Assembly: GCA_003480425.1 (NCBI GenBank)
Contig: QUJA01000001.1
Location: 124,001-188,000, forward strand
Length of the DNA stretch: 64,000 nt
Direction of reading: 5' to 3'
Source of the DNA: Firmicutes bacterium AM31-12AC
GTDB lineage: Bacteria; Bacillota; Clostridia; Lachnospirales; Lachnospiraceae
Shown here: in pieces, positions 17,951 through 26,674 of the stretch
Layout of the letters: the number at the start of each line of letters is the position of its first letter
Numbering within the stretch: the first letter of the stretch is position 1
Translations under genes and position numbers: made by a program
Notes under the pieces: generated by a model
Databases searched by the model: none
What the model was told of the DNA's origin: nothing
The model's input: only the letters and a program-made list of their open reading frames with translations

Positions 17951-18316
17951 CTAGTTTAATGTAGCTAAAACTGCTCCTGATTCTACGGCGTCTCCTACTG
18001 CTACATCAATACTAGCAACTGTACCAGCCTCTGGGGCAACTACTGGGATTTCCATCTTCATAGCTTCAATGATAACTACTGCATCACCAGCTTCTACTTT
18101 CTGTCCAACGCTTGCTTCTACTTTAAATACTTTACCTGCTGCTCCTGCTTTAACCTGGATGCTTCCTGCTCCTGCCGCTTTAGCTGGTGCTGCTGCAGGT
18201 GCTGCAACTGGTGTTGCTGCTACAGGTGCTGCTGCAACTGGTGCTGCTCCTGCACCTTTTTCTTCTACTGTTACGTCATATACATTGCCATTTACTGTAA
18301 TTGTATAGTTTTTCAT
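17951..18316 (-). CDS. Biotin carboxyl carrier protein of the Na+ pump
   Basis: 121-residue carrier that shuttles CO2 on biotin between the carboxyltransferase and OadB. It has a short N-terminal segment (MKNYTITVNGNVYDVTVEEK), a long Ala/Pro/Val-rich flexible linker (about 25-50), and a biotinyl domain with the target lysine in IEAMKMEIPV near 86-95. I moved the start 63 bases downstream of the longest frame because AGGAGG stands 9 bases before the ATG at 18316 and the upstream residues overlap oadG. The gene corresponds to the gcdC/mmdC type of small carriers. Confidence 0.93.
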   Translation of the reverse strand: MKNYTITVNGNVYDVTVEEKGAGAAPVAAAPVAATPVAAPAAAPAKAAGAGSIQVKAGAAGKVFKVEASVGQKVEAGDAVVIIEAMKMEIPVVAPEAGTVASIDVAVGDAVESGAVLATLN

Positions 18317-18332
18317 TCTTGTATCCTCCTGA

Positions 18333-19103
18333 TTAACTCCACTTATTGGATTTTCTTCTCTTAATAGAACGAACAACAAAACCGTCTGTTGAAGTTCCCT
18401 CTGATGCTGCGATTGCTGCTGAAATTACAGCAATAAGCTCACTATCATCTGTTGCCGGTACCACTTCAACTGGTGCCGGTGCTGCTGCAGAAGTTTCCTT
18501 CTTTGTTTCAGCCTGTGGTTTTTTACTAAACTTATTCTGAATTGCAGGAATAAATTTAAACAGGGAAATGATAAATGAGATAAAGATCAATACAACAAAT
18601 ACAGTTCCCATACCTAACAATGTGTTAAGTCCTGCTTTTTTCAAAATCTCAGCCATGCCATAGTGGCCATTGACTGTGATGCTGTCCATGTTCATCTTCT
18701 CGTCAAATGTGAATTCCAGGTCACCATCTCTTGTTTCGCCTTTGAATGGTACAGTCAATGTAGCGCTGCTGCTCTTTACTGTCAGCTCATAATCCCCAAG
18801 ATCTGAGATTGTACCGCACTCATCCAAACCTGCTTTCCAAGCATCAATCATAGATTTAAAATCATCTGCTTCGATTGGAAGACCTGACTGCATCAATGTC
18901 AGATTCAATTCGAGGTCTGACATGTCAGCAAACTGATCCAGATTCTCCTCGGACATATTACTGAAACTTGTAACGATTGTGTCAGCATACTGTTCCATCG
19001 TAGCCTGATCATATTCTGCCTCTTCACTAGCCTTGCTTCCACATCCTACAAGACTCAAGACTAAAATGAGGACAAGTCCTAATAAACTGAATTTTTTCTT
19101 CAC
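18333..19103 (-). CDS. OadG-family gamma subunit with N-terminal lipoprotein domain
   Basis: 256 residues in three parts. First, a signal peptide with lipobox LSLVGC (Cys ~21). Second, an extracytoplasmic domain of about 130 residues (rich in Asp, Glu and Ser, ending in DSITVNGHYG) resembling small lipoprotein domains. Third, an OadG-like part: a membrane helix (~166-188, LGMGTVFVVLIFISFIISL), a proline/alanine-rich cytoplasmic stretch and a basic C-terminal tail ending RSIKRRKSNKWS. OadG normally is a short anchor that assembles alpha, beta and carrier subunits; the added outer domain is not part of the classical protein. The operon position between the carboxyltransferase and the carrier supports the role. 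Confidence 0.85.
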   Translation of the reverse strand: MKKKFSLLGLVLILVLSLVGCGSKASEEAEYDQATMEQYADTIVTSFSNMSEENLDQFADMSDLELNLTLMQSGLPIEADDFKSMIDAWKAGLDECGTISDLGDYELTVKSSSATLTVPFKGETRDGDLEFTFDEKMNMDSITVNGHYGMAEILKKAGLNTLLGMGTVFVVLIFISFIISLFKFIPAIQNKFSKKPQAETKKETSAAAPAPVEVVPATDDSELIAVISAAIAASEGTSTDGFVVRSIKRRKSNKWS

Positions 19104-19117
19104 TTTGCCTCACCTCA

Positions 19118-20554
19118 CTAAACCGTACCGTGTTTTTTGTCCGGACGATCCTCTCTCTTTGTGAACAACATCTCGAATGCTCCGATTACATATTTTCTTG
19201 TATCTGCTGCTTCAATGATTGCATCAACATATCCTCTTCTTGCTGCAGACATTGGGCTTGACTGAAGTTCTTTATACTCTGCTGCTTTCTCTTTCAATGT
19301 ATCTGCGTCAGCACCTTCATACATGATCTTAGCAGCCATAGTTGCATCCATCATTCCAACTTCTGCTGTTGGCCATGCAAATACCATATCTGCTCCGATT
19401 GATTTACTATTCATTGCAACATAAGCACTTCCGAATGCTTTACCTACGATTACGTTTACTTTTGGAACTGTTGCATTTGCAAATGCATATGTGAGTTTTG
19501 CAACACTTCTTGCCATATCTTTCTCAGCTTCTTTTGTCGCCTCAAATCCTGTCACACTTGTCAATGTAAGTACCGGGATAGAGAATGCATCACAGAAGTT
19601 GATGAAGTCTGTTGCTTTCTTGCATCCGTCAACTGTAAGAACTGCATCAAAGCTTTCTGCATTTCCTTCAGCGTCATATACTTTAGAACGATTTGCAACA
19701 GCTCCGACTGTCATACCATTCAGACGGATAAATCCTGTTACCATCTCTTTCGCATAATCTTTTTTTGTCTCAAAGAATACATTGTTGTCAGCGATTGTTG
19801 CAAGTGCAATACCTGTGTCTTCTGCTGCGTTTGCAAGATCAGAACAAACACGGTTCAGATCATCTGTACACTCTTCATATGAAGCATCATCTTCATTATT
19901 TGCTGGGATCATGCTAATCAATGTACGGATCTGTCCAAGGATTTCTGACTCTGTTCCAATTCCATCAACAAGACCTGCTGTCTCACTCTGATATGCAGCA
20001 CTTGCTGTATCACATTTAGAAACTTCGTTTCCTTCCAAAGCATTTGGTGAATTTACAAAAAGCTTTCCTTCTTTGCTTTCCATAAATGTAAAATCTGTAA
20101 GTCCTGGAACAACTGCCAATCCGCCACCACACATTCCAAAGATTGCTGTGATCTGTGGTACAACACCTGAAGCCATTGCCTGTTTATGATACAGGCTTCC
20201 AAATGCCTCTAATGCGTCTGTTGCTTCCTGAAGTCTAAGTCCTGCACAATCTACAAGACCGATCACAGGTGCTCCCATCTTCATTGCCATATCATAAATA
20301 TTTGCGATTTTTTTTGCATGCATCTCTCCGATAGCACCCTTTAATACTGTAGCATCCTGACTGTATACATACACAAGATTGCCATCGATTACTCCATAAC
20401 CGGTAATAACGCCGTCAGACGGAGTTTCTTTTGTCTGTAAGTTAAAATCTGTATTTCTTGCTGTTACAGCACCACCGATTTCAACAAAGCTTCCCTGATC
20501 AAGCATTGCGGCAATTCTTCTGCTTGCTGGGTTTCCAGTTGCATTGTAGCTCAT
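19118..20554 (-). CDS. Acyl-CoA carboxyltransferase (methylmalonyl-CoA decarboxylase alpha-type)
   Basis: 478-residue carboxyltransferase of the MmdA/PccB/12S family with paired crotonase-like folds. Visible motifs: SRRIAAMLDQGSFVEIG near 12-28, DCAGLRLQEATDALEAFG near 102-119 and FGMCGGGLAVVPGLTDF near 139-155 in the first half; GFEATKEAEKDMARSV, GKAFGSAYVAMNSKSIGADM and AWPTAEVGMMDATMAA in the second. The substrate is probably an acyl-CoA such as methylmalonyl-CoA, but sequences of this branch are divergent, so this is inferred. It starts an operon that also encodes an OadA-type carboxyltransferase, so one carrier and one Na+ pump may serve both. Confidence 0.88.
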   Translation of the reverse strand: MSYNATGNPASRRIAAMLDQGSFVEIGGAVTARNTDFNLQTKETPSDGVITGYGVIDGNLVYVYSQDATVLKGAIGEMHAKKIANIYDMAMKMGAPVIGLVDCAGLRLQEATDALEAFGSLYHKQAMASGVVPQITAIFGMCGGGLAVVPGLTDFTFMESKEGKLFVNSPNALEGNEVSKCDTASAAYQSETAGLVDGIGTESEILGQIRTLISMIPANNEDDASYEECTDDLNRVCSDLANAAEDTGIALATIADNNVFFETKKDYAKEMVTGFIRLNGMTVGAVANRSKVYDAEGNAESFDAVLTVDGCKKATDFINFCDAFSIPVLTLTSVTGFEATKEAEKDMARSVAKLTYAFANATVPKVNVIVGKAFGSAYVAMNSKSIGADMVFAWPTAEVGMMDATMAAKIMYEGADADTLKEKAAEYKELQSSPMSAARRGYVDAIIEAADTRKYVIGAFEMLFTKREDRPDKKHGTV

Positions 20555-20612
20555 ATTCTAGCCCTCCATATTGTAAATATTTTTAAAATAAACCAAAATT
20601 TTTGCCTATTCT

Positions 20613-20641
20613 AGTATAAACCACTCTTATCTAAATTTCAA
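20613..20641 (-). promoter_or_regulatory. Promoter of the decarboxylase operon
   Basis: On the minus strand TTGAAA (20636-20641), a 17-base spacer and TATACT (20613-20618) lie about 60 bases before the start of the first gene, in AT-rich DNA between the operon and the upstream carboxypeptidase gene. Confidence 0.6.
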
Positions 20642-20720
20642 TCAACAAAATACATATTTTGTCATTTTTTTCACACGTTTCTTAATTTTCACGTTATTAC
20701 AATTTCAATTCACATTACTA

Positions 20721-22097
20721 TTATAATAGGAAGTTTTCCACTGTTTTCCTTGCACACCATTTATAATTTCTCCTTTCAATGGCATTTTTTACTATCAGCG
20801 TTTGTCTTTTTACGACATTTCCATCTAATAAGTACTGTATTTCTCCCACTTCTGTTTTTGCTTCAACCGGTGCATATAACTGTTTTTTCAGTACAATTTG
20901 CAAATGTATTTTTTGATCTTTCCGAACCAAAAGCTGTTCCAACTCTGCTGAATCTGTATTTTCTCCATCTTCCATATATTTCATCCACACTTTTGTATAC
21001 GATTTTCCACCTATTTTCCCATTATCCGGAACTCCATTTACAACTGGAATCTTAATATCTGCCAATTCTTTTGAAATGTTTTCCTTTCCTATCATAACAT
21101 ATTCAAATGAGTCCAATCCATATTGTATCAATTTACGTGTATCCTGCCATTTATAGCCCTTGTTATTTGGCCAGCCACAACCTAAAAGTGCAACAATTAA
21201 TTTTTTATTATTTTGTTCCAAAGCTCCTACATAACAATATCCCGCCTCACCCGTAAATCCTGTTTTCCCTGCTATTGCACCCTCCATCATTTTCAAAAAT
21301 GCGTTATGATTATTACATGTATACTTGTATACATGTGAGCAATCTTCAAAATGATATGTTTCTGTCTGTGATATTGCCAAAAACTGTTTTGCCTGTGCCG
21401 AATCCTGTATGCAATATTTCATGATTCGTGCAAGTTCTTCCGCTGTTGTCTGATGACTTCCGTTTTCATCTGAAGCATCTAATCCATTTGGTGTAATAAA
21501 ATAAGTATTTTTACATCCCAGGCTTTGTGCTTTTTGATTCATCATATCTGCAAAACCCTCCACACTGCCTCCAATATGTTCTGCAATCATGACCGCCGCA
21601 TCATTATGGGATTCCAACATCAATGAATATAACAAATCCCTCAACAAAATTTTTTCTCCTTCGACAACTCCCAATCGTACTTTAGGCTGATTTACTGCAT
21701 TTGAACTTGCTATAACAACATCATCCAAATCACCATATTCTAATGCAAGAATGCAGGTCATAATCTTTGTTGTGCTTGCCATCGCACGTTTTTGTCCTCC
21801 ATTTTTTTCAAACAATATTCTTCCGCTTTTTGCATCCATGAGCACCGCAGATTGAGCATATAAATCATGCGGTTCCTGAATCTTACTTTTTTCAGATGCT
21901 TCTGTTTCTTTTGTATTTTGTATTTTTCTAGTAGTATACACCTCCGTTTCATTCACCATACACATCGGAACAGAATAATTTTCTTCATTTGAGCAGATAA
22001 AATCCCACAAAAAATAAAAGCCAATGATAAATATCGATGCAAACATCAACACCTCCATGGCTCTCTTTTTGTTTAATATTCTATTTTTCTTCAGCAT
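20721..22097 (-). CDS. D-alanyl-D-alanine carboxypeptidase (DacF/DacB-like penicillin-binding protein)
   Basis: Serine D,D-carboxypeptidase (peptidase S11) that trims peptidoglycan stem peptides. About 458 residues: a signal-anchor helix (~13-33), a catalytic domain with SxxK in ASTTKI (Ser ~108), SxN in ESHNDAA and KTG in GKTGFTG, then a PBP5-like C-terminal domain. Two adjacent ATGs (22100 and 22097) follow a GGGTGA ribosome site; I chose the second for spacing, which drops a few residues from the longest frame. scpB lies upstream in the same orientation, 90 bases away. A second S11 gene starts at 24644 on the other strand. A role in sporulation is possible but not shown. Confidence 0.92.
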   Translation of the reverse strand: MLKKNRILNKKRAMEVLMFASIFIIGFYFLWDFICSNEENYSVPMCMVNETEVYTTRKIQNTKETEASEKSKIQEPHDLYAQSAVLMDAKSGRILFEKNGGQKRAMASTTKIMTCILALEYGDLDDVVIASSNAVNQPKVRLGVVEGEKILLRDLLYSLMLESHNDAAVMIAEHIGGSVEGFADMMNQKAQSLGCKNTYFITPNGLDASDENGSHQTTAEELARIMKYCIQDSAQAKQFLAISQTETYHFEDCSHVYKYTCNNHNAFLKMMEGAIAGKTGFTGEAGYCYVGALEQNNKKLIVALLGCGWPNNKGYKWQDTRKLIQYGLDSFEYVMIGKENISKELADIKIPVVNGVPDNGKIGGKSYTKVWMKYMEDGENTDSAELEQLLVRKDQKIHLQIVLKKQLYAPVEAKTEVGEIQYLLDGNVVKRQTLIVKNAIERRNYKWCARKTVENFLL

Positions 22098-22188
22098 CAT
22101 AAATTCACCCGACATTATTTATTAACTATTATATGCCGGTCTATTTGCTATATGTCTTGCAAATTACAACTATACAAACGAATCCACT

Positions 22189-22761
22189 TTACAAATTCAA
22201 TTTCAGTTCCGCTTCATCTTCCGCCTCTTCTTTAAACTGCTCAATTTGATCTGTATTAAGCATCGGAAGTTCATCTAAAGACTGTACACAAAATCTCCGC
22301 AAAAATTCTTCTGTTGTTCCAAATAAAATAGGACGTCCCGGAGCATCTAACCTTCCAACCTCCTCTGCCAAACCATACTCAACAAGCTTATTAACTGCAT
22401 GATCTGATTTCACACCTCTGATTTTTTCAATCTCAATTTTTGTAACCGGCTGTTTATACGCTATAATAGACATAGTTTCCAATAATACATCCGTTAAAAC
22501 ATGTTTCTTCGGTTGTCTTGCAACACGAATTAAATATTCATAAGCTTCTTTTTTGGTACACATCTGAAACGCATGATCTAACTCGATAATCCGAATCCCT
22601 CGATCCTTTGCTTCATATCGTTTCATCAATTTATGTATCAATTCCAACGTTGTATCTTCATCCTGTTCAATTGCACGTGCAATCTTATTTAGCTCAACAG
22701 ATTCTCCCATTGTAAAAAGAATTGCTTCTATCGCCCCCTGAAGTTCCTTTTCTTTTTTCAT
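22189..22761 (-). CDS. scpB: Segregation and condensation protein B
   Basis: Winged-helix kleisin-associated subunit of the SMC-ScpAB condensin that organises the chromosome. 190 residues: two winged-helix domains, with GAIEAILFTMGESVELNKIA near 9-28, VLLETMSIIAYKQPVTKIEIEKIRGV near 93-118 and the conserved GRLDAPGRPILFGTTEEFL near 137-155. An acidic tail closes the protein. It starts four bases after the scpA stop, so the pair is translationally coupled. Confidence 0.96.
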   Translation of the reverse strand: MKKEKELQGAIEAILFTMGESVELNKIARAIEQDEDTTLELIHKLMKRYEAKDRGIRIIELDHAFQMCTKKEAYEYLIRVARQPKKHVLTDVLLETMSIIAYKQPVTKIEIEKIRGVKSDHAVNKLVEYGLAEEVGRLDAPGRPILFGTTEEFLRRFCVQSLDELPMLNTDQIEQFKEEAEDEAELKLNL

Positions 22762-22765
22762 TTTA

Positions 22766-23518
22766 TTAACACTCCTGTATCTGAGACTCTATGATAATCT
22801 CACCACAAGTCTCTTCCTGCTCTACCTTGATCATTCCGCTCTTCATCATTTCTAAAATCGCAAGAAAGGTTACTACCACATGCATCTTGCTTTTTTGTTC
22901 CATCAATAATTGTCGGAAACTAAACCTGCCATGTGTTCTTGCATAAGATTCTACATAAGCCATCTTATCCGGAAGGGGAACCTCTTCTTTTTCTATTTTT
23001 CCAAATTTACTTCGAATAGGATCAATTTTTCGCTCCTGCCGCTTCATGACTTCTTCGAAAATTTTATGTAATCTCTGCAGATTCAAATCTCCCAATAGCA
23101 AATCTAAATCAACCGGCTCTTCATATTTTAAAATTTCATCAGGAACTGACGGATTCTTATACATAATATACTCCGAATCCATTTCCCTATCTTTTAGCTC
23201 ATAAGCCATATATTTATACATTTTATATTGTAGTAATTGTTCCACAAGCTCTTGACGCGGATCTTCTTCCTCGCCTTCTTCGTTTACTTCCTTTGGAAGC
23301 AACATTTTGCATTTTATATCTAATAATGTAGCAGCCATCAGCAAAAATTCACTCATAATATTAAGATCTTCTCTTTGCATCTGATGTATATATTCCATAT
23401 ACTGATTTGTAATTTCAACAATTGGAATATCGTAAATATCTACTTTGTTTTTATCAATCAGGTGCAAAAGCAAATCTAACGGTCCCTCAAACACCTCTAA
23501 TTTTATAGGAATCCCCAT
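22766..23518 (-). CDS. scpA: Segregation and condensation protein A (kleisin)
   Basis: Kleisin subunit bridging the SMC heads, 250 residues. The N-terminal motif LEVFEGPLDLLLHLIDKNKVDIYDIPI (near 7-33) is the classic ScpA start; EFLLMAATLLDIKCKMLLP near 57-75 and the C-terminal winged-helix segment VVVTFLAILEMMKSG complete the family pattern. It is followed by scpB and preceded after 13 bases by a membrane metallophosphatase gene, so the three are probably co-transcribed. Confidence 0.96.
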   Translation of the reverse strand: MGIPIKLEVFEGPLDLLLHLIDKNKVDIYDIPIVEITNQYMEYIHQMQREDLNIMSEFLLMAATLLDIKCKMLLPKEVNEEGEEEDPRQELVEQLLQYKMYKYMAYELKDREMDSEYIMYKNPSVPDEILKYEEPVDLDLLLGDLNLQRLHKIFEEVMKRQERKIDPIRSKFGKIEKEEVPLPDKMAYVESYARTHGRFSFRQLLMEQKSKMHVVVTFLAILEMMKSGMIKVEQEETCGEIIIESQIQEC

Positions 23519-23531
23519 ATGTATTCTCTCT

Positions 23532-24401
23532 TTACTGTTTACTTATTTGAAATACGATCAATTCTGCCGGATTAAACAACCGAATATTGACTGTATGTGT
23601 TCCCAGACCACGACTTACGATTGCTGTCTGATTTCCTTTGACTTTCATCTCTCCTGCATGCTTTGGAAAAAGATGAAATTGCGGTGTTATTACACTTTTG
23701 CCATTCGGAAGACAAATCAAACCTCCATGCAAATGCCCGGACAAAGTAATATCTGCCCCCCATGCCTGGTACGCCTCCATATATTCCGGATTATGCGCCA
23801 GCAATATCTGAATCTCTTCCTGCTTTGCCGAACCAACCTTCTGTGCTATATCATCTTTAGTCACCTTATGAGTTTTCATCTTTTCATATACTTCCATCCG
23901 TAATTCCAAGCCTGTCAAAGACAATTTATTTCCATCCAACTCTACTTCTGCACTTTCATTTTCCAAAAAACAAACTCCTGCATCAAGTAATCGTTTTTTA
24001 TATCCAACAAATGCATTTCCATATTTTTCCGGCTTTTCTTTCATACGTTGTTCATGATTTCCATTTGCATAATACACCGGTGCAATCTTACAGATTGCTT
24101 CCACGAATTTTGCTGCTGATTCATATGAGATATCTTCTTTTCCGACCAGAATATCTCCTCCAATTAAAATCAGCTCTGGATTTTCCATCCTTATCTTATC
24201 GATCAGTTTCTTATTATGTAAGCCGTACTCATGATTGTGGAGGTCACTCAAAAATATGATTTTACCGCTTTTTTCACCATTCCATTTTGGTGACAGTACT
24301 TTGTATCTCGTAATACAAAATGTGTGTAATTCTCTTTCAACCTCAGCAAACACGCCCGCTATTAATAACAGAATAACTATACAAAACCACATTTTCCACA
24401 T
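23532..24401 (-). CDS. Membrane-anchored calcineurin-like metallophosphoesterase
   Basis: 289-residue phosphoesterase with one N-terminal membrane helix (~3-20). The dinuclear metal-site motifs are all present in order: DLHNH (near 53-57), GGD (near 80-82), GNHE (near 115-118), then an LLAHNP motif and GHLHGG near 222-227. It belongs to the YkuE/YaeI-like group of membrane phosphoesterases, some of which act on lipid phosphates; the substrate here is unknown. First gene of the putative operon with scpA and scpB. The 242 bases upstream, shared with a divergent carboxypeptidase gene, contain only AT-rich DNA with no promoter I could call with confidence. Confidence 0.88.
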   Translation of the reverse strand: MWKMWFCIVILLLIAGVFAEVERELHTFCITRYKVLSPKWNGEKSGKIIFLSDLHNHEYGLHNKKLIDKIRMENPELILIGGDILVGKEDISYESAAKFVEAICKIAPVYYANGNHEQRMKEKPEKYGNAFVGYKKRLLDAGVCFLENESAEVELDGNKLSLTGLELRMEVYEKMKTHKVTKDDIAQKVGSAKQEEIQILLAHNPEYMEAYQAWGADITLSGHLHGGLICLPNGKSVITPQFHLFPKHAGEMKVKGNQTAIVSRGLGTHTVNIRLFNPAELIVFQISKQ

Positions 24402-24643
24402 ATGTTATGTTTCCTCGTTTCCTATTATCTTAATAATTTTTCATTTTTATACGACAAATATGCCCAATCCATTTTATATTAACATTTTTCTTTTTGGAAT
24501 TCAACTGTTGCAATCCTTGAGTTTCCGCAATATATGAACCATTCCCGCAATATTGTTTTGATTAGATCATCAATATTTTGAGATAATATATTCGAATTAC
24601 TAAAACAGGATATGAATATAAATAGATTAAATAGTTTTATGGT

Positions 24644-25866
24644 GTGTGTCCTTTGAAAAACAAAAAAATATTATTTCTACGAAGTTTTTGTCTGATTCTA
24701 GGATTGATAATCCTCGTAATAGGAAATCATAATTTCATCCTTTTTGCCAAAGAAAATCAAAAAAATCCCAAAATACTCGCCAACATTGAATTACATGCGC
24801 CTTCTGCAATCTTAATGGAGGCATCTACCGGAACTATCCTTTACGAAAAAGATCCCGATACACCACGTCCGCCTGCCAGTGTAACGAAAATCATGACAAT
24901 GCTTCTGATTTTTGACGCTTTGGAAGAAGGAAAAATACACTTAGATGATACTGTGCCTGTTTCAGAACATGCCGCTTCTATGGGAGGTTCTCAAGTATTT
25001 TTAGAGGTTGGTGAAACTCAAAGTGTAGATACCATGCTAAAATGTATTTCTGTCGCAAGTGCAAATGACGCATGTGTATGCATGGCGGAATATATTTGCG
25101 GCAGCGAGGAAGAATTTGTCCGACAAATGAATCAACGTGCAAAAGAATTAGGTATGAACCACACCACATTCATCAACTGTAATGGACTGGATGCAGATGG
25201 TCATGAAACAAGTGCACGGGACATTGCACTCATGTCAAAGGAACTGATTACAAAATATCCTCAGATTCATGATTATTGTACTATCTGGATGGAAAACATC
25301 ACTCATACAACACGTAAAGGGACATCTGAATTTGGACTCACTAACACGAATAAACTTATTCGTCAATATGAATATGCCACTGGCCTGAAAACCGGCTCCA
25401 CAGGATTAGCAAAGTTTTGTGTCTCTGCAACTGCCAAAAAAATGATATCGAATTAATTGCCGTGATTCTTGGTGCCGATAATTCTAAAACTCGTTTTCAA
25501 GATGCTGTCACCTTATTAAATTATGGGTTTGCCTCCTGCCAGATTTATAAAGATTATTCACCTCCTAAACTCGGAAAAATAAAAATAATTGGCGGTGTAA
25601 AAGAAAACATTCCTTGCAAATACAAAACTACATTTCAATATCTCGATACTAATGGACAAAATCTATCGGCTATAACAAAGCACTTAGAATTAAAAAAAGA
25701 ACTGCACGCACCTATCCAAAAAGGAGATTCCGTTGGAAATTTGATTTATAAATTAAACGGAGAAGAAATAGGACGAATCCAAATTCTGGCTGCTGTTTCT
25801 AGTGATAAAGCCAGCTTCTGGGATTGTCTGAAAAAATTACTTTCTTTCTACTTTCATGTTGCTTAA
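24644..25866 (+). pseudogene. D-alanyl-D-alanine carboxypeptidase (DacF-like), frameshifted in an A-run
   Basis: A second peptidase S11 protein. The first frame (to 25456) holds a signal peptide/anchor (~10-35), SxxK in ASVTKI (Ser ~79), SxN in ASANDAC and KTG in GLKTGSTG. The second frame continues the late catalytic fold (NDIELIAVILGADNSKTRFQ) and the C-terminal PBP5-like beta domain to 25866. The switch lies in seven A residues at 25436-25442; one extra A joins the frames as SATAKKNDIELIA. Intact length would be about 407 residues. The start is uncertain: a GTG at 24644 or a TTG at 24653, both with poor ribosome sites. Likely a sequence error, though slippage at the A-run is conceivable. 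Confidence 0.85.
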
Positions 25867-25870
25867 ACAG

Positions 25871-25899
25871 TTGATTTTTTTTATTTCTTGCCTTACAAT
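25871..25899 (+). promoter_or_regulatory. Promoter for the J-domain gene
   Basis: TTGATT (25871-25876), a 17-base T-rich spacer and TACAAT (25894-25899) stand about 38 bases upstream of the start codon, just after the carboxypeptidase gene. Confidence 0.55.
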
Positions 25900-25936
25900 A
25901 AATAACTAGGTATTTATTAACAATCAAGGAGAACTT

Positions 25937-26653
25937 ATGGCAAAACGCACATATTATCATATACTTGGCGTTTCCCGAGACGCCAGTTTAGAAGAAATTA
26001 CAGCTGCTAAAAACGCATTGGCAAAAGTGTATCATCCGGATGCCAATATGCATACAGATATCGATACCACTGCCCAGATGCAGGAAATCCTCGAGGCTTA
26101 TCGAATATTATCGAATCAGGAAAAAAGGAAGGCCTATGATTTAGAATTAGGTGGTGGAAAGAAACGTGTTTTCCGTACATTTAATATGGAAGAAGAAGCA
26201 AAACAAGCAAAGAAAAAACCTGAAGCAGACTCTTTTGTAACTTATTGGAATGCTGCACAAAGACTAAATGAAATTGTTACAAAAAGTTCTATGCTTATCC
26301 AACGAGAGTCCAAGCGAAAAAGCATTCCAATTAAAATACTGGAAAAATTTGGAAACAAAGAATTTGAATCACCTGCTTTGAATGCTGAATTAGAACATTT
26401 GTCTATCGAAGCCTTAAAATATATTACAACATTAAAAACTGCTAATATTCCCATGCAATACTGGAATTCTGAAACAATGAACTGGCTGTTGATTCAATGG
26501 GGGCAGGGTGTATATCCAGATCATCAAACACTTCTTGCACAATATGATGTTTATTTAGCTCAGAACAAAACCAGTTCAGAACGAATGAAATTAAACAACG
26601 AAAACAAACAATTTCATCATCACTTAAAAAAGCTGCTGACTTATGCTCTATAA
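25937..26653 (+). CDS. J-domain (DnaJ-like) protein of unknown partner
   Basis: 238 residues. The N-terminal 70 residues form a J-domain: YYHILGVSRDASLEEITAAKN, the essential HPD tripeptide in KVYHPDAN (near 32-39), and AYRILSNQEKRKAYDLELG. The remaining 160 residues lack the G/F, zinc-finger and substrate-binding domains of true DnaJ, so this is a type III J-protein. It presumably stimulates an Hsp70 ATPase, but its client is unknown. AAGGAGA precedes the ATG. The last codons form one arm of the shared terminator with the converging P-type ATPase gene. Confidence 0.88.
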   Translation: MAKRTYYHILGVSRDASLEEITAAKNALAKVYHPDANMHTDIDTTAQMQEILEAYRILSNQEKRKAYDLELGGGKKRVFRTFNMEEEAKQAKKKPEADSFVTYWNAAQRLNEIVTKSSMLIQRESKRKSIPIKILEKFGNKEFESPALNAELEHLSIEALKYITTLKTANIPMQYWNSETMNWLLIQWGQGVYPDHQTLLAQYDVYLAQNKTSSERMKLNNENKQFHHHLKKLLTYAL

Positions 26654-26665
26654 GTCAGCAGCTTT
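26629..26665. terminator. Bidirectional terminator overlapping the J-domain gene end
   Basis: A perfect 15-base stem, AAAGCTGCTGACTTA at 26629-26643 with its complement at 26651-26665, has a 7-base loop. The left arm is coding sequence. On the minus strand six Ts follow, so it is strongest for the P-type ATPase transcript. Confidence 0.88.
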
Positions 26666-26674
26666 CATTTATAA

